Source: JAFAHD01 sp035654355 (GTDB lineage Bacteria > Vulcanimicrobiota > Vulcanimicrobiia > Eremiobacterales > Eremiobacteraceae). Taken from it: 64,000 nucleotides of DNA. The position numbers and the translations under genes were made by a program. Below are positions 59,912 to 64,000 of this stretch, in pieces (positions within the stretch are counted from its first letter, which is position 1; each line of letters begins with the position of its first letter). Under the pieces are notes generated by a model. That model ran no database searches. It saw nothing but the letters and a program-made list of their open reading frames with translations, and was not told the DNA's origin. The stretch is taken from NCBI GenBank assembly GCA_035654355.1, contig DASRXC010000002.1, forward strand, positions 40,100 through 104,099, written 5' to 3'.

Positions 59912-60500
59912 GGATAGCATCGCGCAACGCTACTCGGCCGCCCTGTTCGCGCTGGCGAGCGAAGCCGACGCTGTCGAAGAAACTGTCGCGCAGCTTGATG
60001 CCTTCGTGGCGGCACTGGATCGCGATTCAGAGCTCGCCCAGTTCTTCGAGTCGCCGGTCATCGAACGATCGCGCAAAGAGCAGATGCTCGCCGCCGCCCT
60101 GGCCGGTGCAAGCGAGCTCGTCAGAAATTTCGTCGTGCTGCTGGTGCGTAAGCGCCGCGAGAACATCGTGCGCCTGGTCGCCCGCCAAATGCACGACCTG
60201 TACGATCGCCAGATAGGGCGCGAGCGGGCGACGATCGACACGCCCTCGGCGCTTCCGCCGCAAGAGCTTGCCGCGCTGGCGCGCCGGCTCTCAGGCGTGT
60301 ATCAGCGGACGATCGTGCCGGACGTGAAGGTCCAGCCGGATCTTTTGGGCGGCATCATCGTGCAAGTGGGCGATCGCTACATCGACGCGAGCGCGGCAGG
60401 CAAGATCGAAGAGATGCGCCGTCATCTGCTCGCAAGCGCGGACACATGGCCCGCAGCCTCGAGCAACGGCCACACAAATTCGAAAGTCACAGGGGATTAG
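59904..60500 (+). CDS. atpH: ATP synthase F1 subunit delta
   Basis: 198-residue peripheral stalk subunit. It begins LKDSIAQRYSAALFALASEA and has the C-terminal motif KVQPDLLGGIIVQVGDRYIDAS, the delta/OSCP signature. GTG start overlapping the second b gene by 8 nt. About 20 residues longer than average, due to a polar tail. Confidence 0.94.
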   Translation: MLKDSIAQRYSAALFALASEADAVEETVAQLDAFVAALDRDSELAQFFESPVIERSRKEQMLAAALAGASELVRNFVVLLVRKRRENIVRLVARQMHDLYDRQIGRERATIDTPSALPPQELAALARRLSGVYQRTIVPDVKVQPDLLGGIIVQVGDRYIDASAAGKIEEMRRHLLASADTWPAASSNGHTNSKVTGD

Positions 60501-60503
60501 AAG

Positions 60504-62015
60504 ATGATCAACGCAGACGAAATCGCCGGCATACTCAAACAGCAGATCAAGAGCGCGCAGACGCAGGTGCGCGAAGACGAGGTCGGCACCGTTATCGAAG
60601 TCGGCGACTCGATCGCACGCGTCTACGGTCTGTCGGCTGTTGAGGCGAGTGAACTCGTGCAGTTCCCGAACGGCCTATTCGGCATCGTCTTCAACTTGGA
60701 AGAGGACAATGTCGGCGTCGTCATCATGGGTGACGACAGCGAGATCAAAGAGGGCGACACCGTGCGGCGCACGCGGCGCATCGTGTCAGTGCCCGTCGGC
60801 GAAGCGGTGATCGGCCGCGTCGTCAACCCGCTCGGACAACCGCTCGACGACAAGGGTCCGGTGAACACGACGCGCACGCGTCCGATCGAGACGCAGGCGC
60901 CCAACGTGGTGCAGCGCCAGGGCGTGCACGAGCCGCTGCAGACCGGCATCAAGGCAATCGACGGCCTCATCCCCATCGGCAAGGGCCAGCGCGAGCTGAT
61001 CATCGGCGATCGGCAGACCGGCAAGACCGCGATCGCGATCGACACGATCCTCAACCAAAAAGGCAAAGACGTTATCTGCATCTACGTCGCGATCGGCCAA
61101 AAGACGTCGACCGTCGCGCAGCTCTACAAGATCCTCAACGACGCGGGTGCGATGGAATATACGACCATCGTCGCGGCCAACGCGTCGGATCCCGCGAGTT
61201 TGCGCTACATCGCGCCTTACGCCGGCTGCGCGATGGGCCAAGAGCTCATGTACGCCGGCAAGCACGTGCTCATCATCTACGACGATCTGTCCAAACACGC
61301 GCAGGCGTATCGCGAGATCTCGCTCGTTCTGCGCAGGCCGCCGGGGCGCGAGGCGTACCCGGGCGACATCTTCTATCTGCACTCGCGCTTGCTCGAGCGT
61401 GCCGCGAAGCTGTCGGACGAGCTGGGCGGCGGTTCGATGACGGCCCTGCCGGTCATCGAGACGCAGCAAGGTGACGTGTCAGCATACATCCCGACGAACC
61501 TGATCTCGATCACTGACGGTCAGATCTATCTCGACACCAACCTCTTCTACCAAGGCATCCGGCCGGCGATCGACGTCGGACTTTCCGTCTCGCGCGTCGG
61601 CGGCAACGCGCAGACCAAGGCGATGAAGTCCGTCGCCGGGCAGCTGCGCTTGGAGCTCTCGCAGTACCGCGATCTCGCAGCGTTCGCCAAACTCGCCTCC
61701 GATCTCGATAAGGCGACGCAGGCGCAGCTCTCGCGCGGCGAGCGCGTGACCGAGACGCTCAAACAGCCGCAATTCGAGCCGCTCGATCTCGACAAGGAGG
61801 TCATCGAGATCTACGTGGCCGTCAAAGACTACCTCGCGGACATCCCGGTCAGCAAAGTGCGCGAATTCCAAAAGCACTTCTATGAGTTCTTGCAGACCGC
61901 GCATCCCGACATTCCCAAGGCGATCGCCGAAACGAAAGAGCTGTCCGACGACACGCGCGGGAAGCTCGACAGCGCGATCGGCGAGTTCAAGAAGCGGTTC
62001 AAGGCGGCCGCATAG
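60504..62015 (+). CDS. atpA: ATP synthase F1 subunit alpha
   Basis: 503-residue regulatory nucleotide-binding subunit. N-terminal INADEIAGILKQQI, P-loop GDRQTGKTAIAID and the conserved SISDGQIYLD-type block read here as ISITDGQIYLDTNLF, followed by RPAIDVGLSVSRVGG. Full length. It starts 3 nt after atpH. Confidence 0.98.
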   Translation: MINADEIAGILKQQIKSAQTQVREDEVGTVIEVGDSIARVYGLSAVEASELVQFPNGLFGIVFNLEEDNVGVVIMGDDSEIKEGDTVRRTRRIVSVPVGEAVIGRVVNPLGQPLDDKGPVNTTRTRPIETQAPNVVQRQGVHEPLQTGIKAIDGLIPIGKGQRELIIGDRQTGKTAIAIDTILNQKGKDVICIYVAIGQKTSTVAQLYKILNDAGAMEYTTIVAANASDPASLRYIAPYAGCAMGQELMYAGKHVLIIYDDLSKHAQAYREISLVLRRPPGREAYPGDIFYLHSRLLERAAKLSDELGGGSMTALPVIETQQGDVSAYIPTNLISITDGQIYLDTNLFYQGIRPAIDVGLSVSRVGGNAQTKAMKSVAGQLRLELSQYRDLAAFAKLASDLDKATQAQLSRGERVTETLKQPQFEPLDLDKEVIEIYVAVKDYLADIPVSKVREFQKHFYEFLQTAHPDIPKAIAETKELSDDTRGKLDSAIGEFKKRFKAAA

Positions 62016-62018
62016 CAC

Positions 62019-62876
62019 ATGCCGACGCTCCGCCAGCTGCGCGACCGAGTCCGGTCGCTCAAGAACACTCAGCAGATCACGCGCGCGATGAAGATGGTCG
62101 CGGGCGCGAAGATCCGCCGGGCGGAGCTTGAGATGCGCGCGGCGCGGCCGTATGCCGCAGCGATCGGCGAGATGCTCCAGCAGCTGGTCTCAGCGGCCGG
62201 CGCGGGCCTCAACCACCCGCTGATGCAGGCGCGCGACGCACGCAAGCGCGCGATCCTGCTTATGACTGCTGACAAGGGATTGGCCGGAGCGTTCAACTCG
62301 AACCTGGTGCGCGCGGCGATAAACGAAATGGGCGGCGACAGTGCGGTGTCGGTCTATTTGGTCGGGAACAAGGGGCGCGTGCAACTGCGCCGCCAGCCGA
62401 ATCCGGTGCTTGCGGCATGGCCGCTGAGCGGAGACCCGTTCAAACACCGCGCGCGCCAGATCGCCGCTAAACTTTCCGAAGATTTCATCGCGGGCTCGGT
62501 CGACGCCGTGACGCTGGTTTCGAGCCGCTTCGTCTCGACGCTCGTGCAGCGGCCAACGCCGGTGAAGCTCTTACCGATCGCGGCACAAGGCAATGCGGCG
62601 CGCGACCCGTCCAAGAACTCATTCGAGTTCGAGCCGGATGTCGGCGCGGTCCTCACCGCGCTGCTGCCCAAGTATCTCGAGTTCACGATCTTCCAAGCAT
62701 TGCTGGAAACGCAAGCATCGGAGTTCGCCGCGCGCTTGATCGCGATGACCAACGCGACCGACAACGCCGGCAAGCTCATCGATGAGATCACATTGCAGAT
62801 GAACAAGACGCGCCAAGCATCGATCACCAAAGAGATCCTCGAGATCGTTGCGGGCGCAGAAGCCTTGAAGGGATAG
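62019..62876 (+). CDS. atpG: ATP synthase F1 subunit gamma
   Basis: 285-residue rotor shaft: N-terminal LRQLRDRVRSLKNTQQITRAM-type helix and C-terminal LIDEITLQMNKTRQASITKE, both family hallmarks, with the central Rossmann-like domain between. It starts 3 nt after atpA. Confidence 0.97.
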   Translation: MPTLRQLRDRVRSLKNTQQITRAMKMVAGAKIRRAELEMRAARPYAAAIGEMLQQLVSAAGAGLNHPLMQARDARKRAILLMTADKGLAGAFNSNLVRAAINEMGGDSAVSVYLVGNKGRVQLRRQPNPVLAAWPLSGDPFKHRARQIAAKLSEDFIAGSVDAVTLVSSRFVSTLVQRPTPVKLLPIAAQGNAARDPSKNSFEFEPDVGAVLTALLPKYLEFTIFQALLETQASEFAARLIAMTNATDNAGKLIDEITLQMNKTRQASITKEILEIVAGAEALKG

Positions 62877-62884
62877 AGAAACTC

Positions 62885-64000
62885 ATGCCAGGGACTGGAA
62901 AAGTCGTGCAAGTGCTGGGCAACGTCGTCGACGTCGAATTCGCCCAAGACGAATTGCCCGATATCTACACCGCGCTGACGACGACGCTGACCGGCGCGGA
63001 CGGCAAAACGCAGGACTTGACGCTCGAAGTGCAGAGCGAGCTTGGCAACAACCAGGTGCGCACGCTCGCGATGGGCGGCACGGATGGCATGGTGCGCGGC
63101 CAGCCGGTTGTCAACACCGGCGCGCCGATCACAGTGCCTGTGGGCGAAGCGACGCTCGGGCGCATTCTCAACGTGCTCGGCAAGGCGATCGATTCCGACA
63201 AACCGGTCGATGCACAAACGCGGCTCCCGATCCACCGCCCTGCACCGAAGGTCGACGAGCAAGACCCGACGACCGTCATGTTCGAGACCGGCATCAAAGT
63301 CATCGACCTGCTGGCACCGTACGTGCGCGGCGGCAAAGTCGGACTCTTCGGCGGCGCCGGCGTCGGCAAGACCGTCCTCATCCAAGAGCTCATCCGCAAC
63401 ATCGCCGCCGAGCACGGCGGGTTCTCGGTGTTCACCGGCATCGGCGAGCGTACGCGTGAGGGCAACGACCTCTGGATGGAGATGAAGCATTCGGGCGTCA
63501 TCGACAAGACCGCGCTCGTCTTCGGTCAGATGGACGAACCGCCGGGCGTGCGCCTGCGCGTCGGCCTCACGGGCGTGACGATGGCCGAATACTTCCGCGA
63601 CGAGGCCGGCAAAGACGTGCTGCTCTTCATCGACAACATCTTCCGCTTCATGCAGGCCGGTTCGGAAGTGTCGGCGCTGCTCGGACGCATGCCATCCGCG
63701 GTCGGCTACCAACCGACGCTCGCCTCGGAGATGGGCGCGCTCGAAGAACGCATCACCTCGACGCGCAAGGGCTCGATCACCTCGGTGCAAGCCGTGTACG
63801 TGCCGGCGGATGACCTGACTGATCCTGCCGTCGCGACGACGTTCTCGCATCTGGACGCGACGACCGTGCTTTCGCGCTCGATCTCTGACAAGGGGATCTA
63901 TCCAGCCGTCGATCCGCTCGCGTCGACATCGCGTCTGCTCGAGCCGCGCTTCGTCGGTGAAGAACATTACAGCGTCGCGCGCCGCGTGCAAGAAACGCTG
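62885..64000 (+). CDS. atpD: ATP synthase F1 subunit beta (partial, 3' end beyond window)
   Basis: Catalytic subunit; 372 residues are visible. P-loop GGAGVGKTVLI, catalytic Glu in GIGERTREGNDL, the DELSEED-region and C-terminal domain are outside. The frame is open to the last base. ATG 62885, 8 nt after the atpG stop with AGGGAT upstream. atpC would be expected next. Confidence 0.97.
   Translation, partial: MPGTGKVVQVLGNVVDVEFAQDELPDIYTALTTTLTGADGKTQDLTLEVQSELGNNQVRTLAMGGTDGMVRGQPVVNTGAPITVPVGEATLGRILNVLGKAIDSDKPVDAQTRLPIHRPAPKVDEQDPTTVMFETGIKVIDLLAPYVRGGKVGLFGGAGVGKTVLIQELIRNIAAEHGGFSVFTGIGERTREGNDLWMEMKHSGVIDKTALVFGQMDEPPGVRLRVGLTGVTMAEYFRDEAGKDVLLFIDNIFRFMQAGSEVSALLGRMPSAVGYQPTLASEMGALEERITSTRKGSITSVQAVYVPADDLTDPAVATTFSHLDATTVLSRSISDKGIYPAVDPLASTSRLLEPRFVGEEHYSVARRVQETL

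Noticed and set aside
1..64000. CRISPR arrays, insertion sequences, prophage genes, rRNA operons
   Set aside because: No regularly spaced direct repeats, transposase or integrase motifs, or rRNA sequence were seen in reading the window.

Overview
This GC-rich window carries tightly packed, mostly overlapping genes with frequent GTG and TTG starts. The gene set points to a diderm bacterium. It holds a complete ADP-heptose pathway (gmhA, gmhB, split hldE kinase and adenylyltransferase), three GT9 heptosyltransferase-like genes and an LpxB-like gene, which imply an LPS-type outer membrane. The order of the housekeeping blocks (LMW phosphatase-rpiB-glyA-comEB-tagO/wecA-mnaA/wecB-atp, and rpmA-obgE-nadD-maf-mreBCD) resembles Firmicutes and other Terrabacteria, and L27 has a Firmicutes-like cleavable N-terminus. 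A diderm Terrabacteria lineage such as Eremiobacterota (WPS-2) would fit, but this is an inference from gene content, not a database match.

Layout. 1-7.2 kb (minus): rod-shape and growth block: PBP2 (cut by the window edge), mreD, mreC, mreB, maf, a DUF3465 lipoprotein, nadD, obgE and rpmA. 7.3-11.1 kb: an amino-acid permease divergent from a Rieske oxygenase plus a monomeric-sarcosine-oxidase-like flavoenzyme, probably an N-demethylation module. 11.1-18.6 kb: accessory stretch with a conserved 50-residue protein, a secreted HEXXHXXGXXH metalloprotease, two paralogous membrane proteins, a CGNR zinc-finger regulator, two 45-46-residue peptides sharing a C-terminal TS-[VI]-F-x-GWG motif, a secreted metallophosphatase, a Cys/Met-metabolism PLP enzyme and a 15-residue lysine-rich peptide. 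18.8-25.9 kb: fabF-rnc-smc-purH. 25.9-28.7 kb: UPF0145 protein, a peroxiredoxin whose peroxidatic residue is an in-frame UGA followed by a SECIS-like hairpin (probable selenoprotein), a DUF4288 protein and a permease/TIGR03943 pair. 28.7-44.4 kb (plus): hisS, accB, the heptose and glycosyltransferase cluster, aspS, a DehI-like protein and a DUF2079 membrane protein. 44.4-51.2 kb (minus): a D-glutamate/murein-peptide utilisation set (LolA-like protein, C39-like peptidase, peptide-binding lipoprotein, DgcN-like, DgcA-like), a TMEM175-family channel and an Mpo1-like protein. 51.3-51.5 kb: a probable 6S RNA. 52.3-64 kb (plus): LMW phosphatase, rpiB, glyA, comEB, wecA/tagO, wecB/mnaA and the ATP synthase operon up to a truncated atpD.

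The main novelties are the selenocysteine-type peroxiredoxin, the pair of GWG peptides with their own expression signals, the lysine-rich mini-ORF and hairpins in front of a Cys/Met gene, a smc gene with no canonical start codon, and a candidate 6S RNA. No CRISPR array, insertion sequence, rRNA or tRNA gene was recognised.
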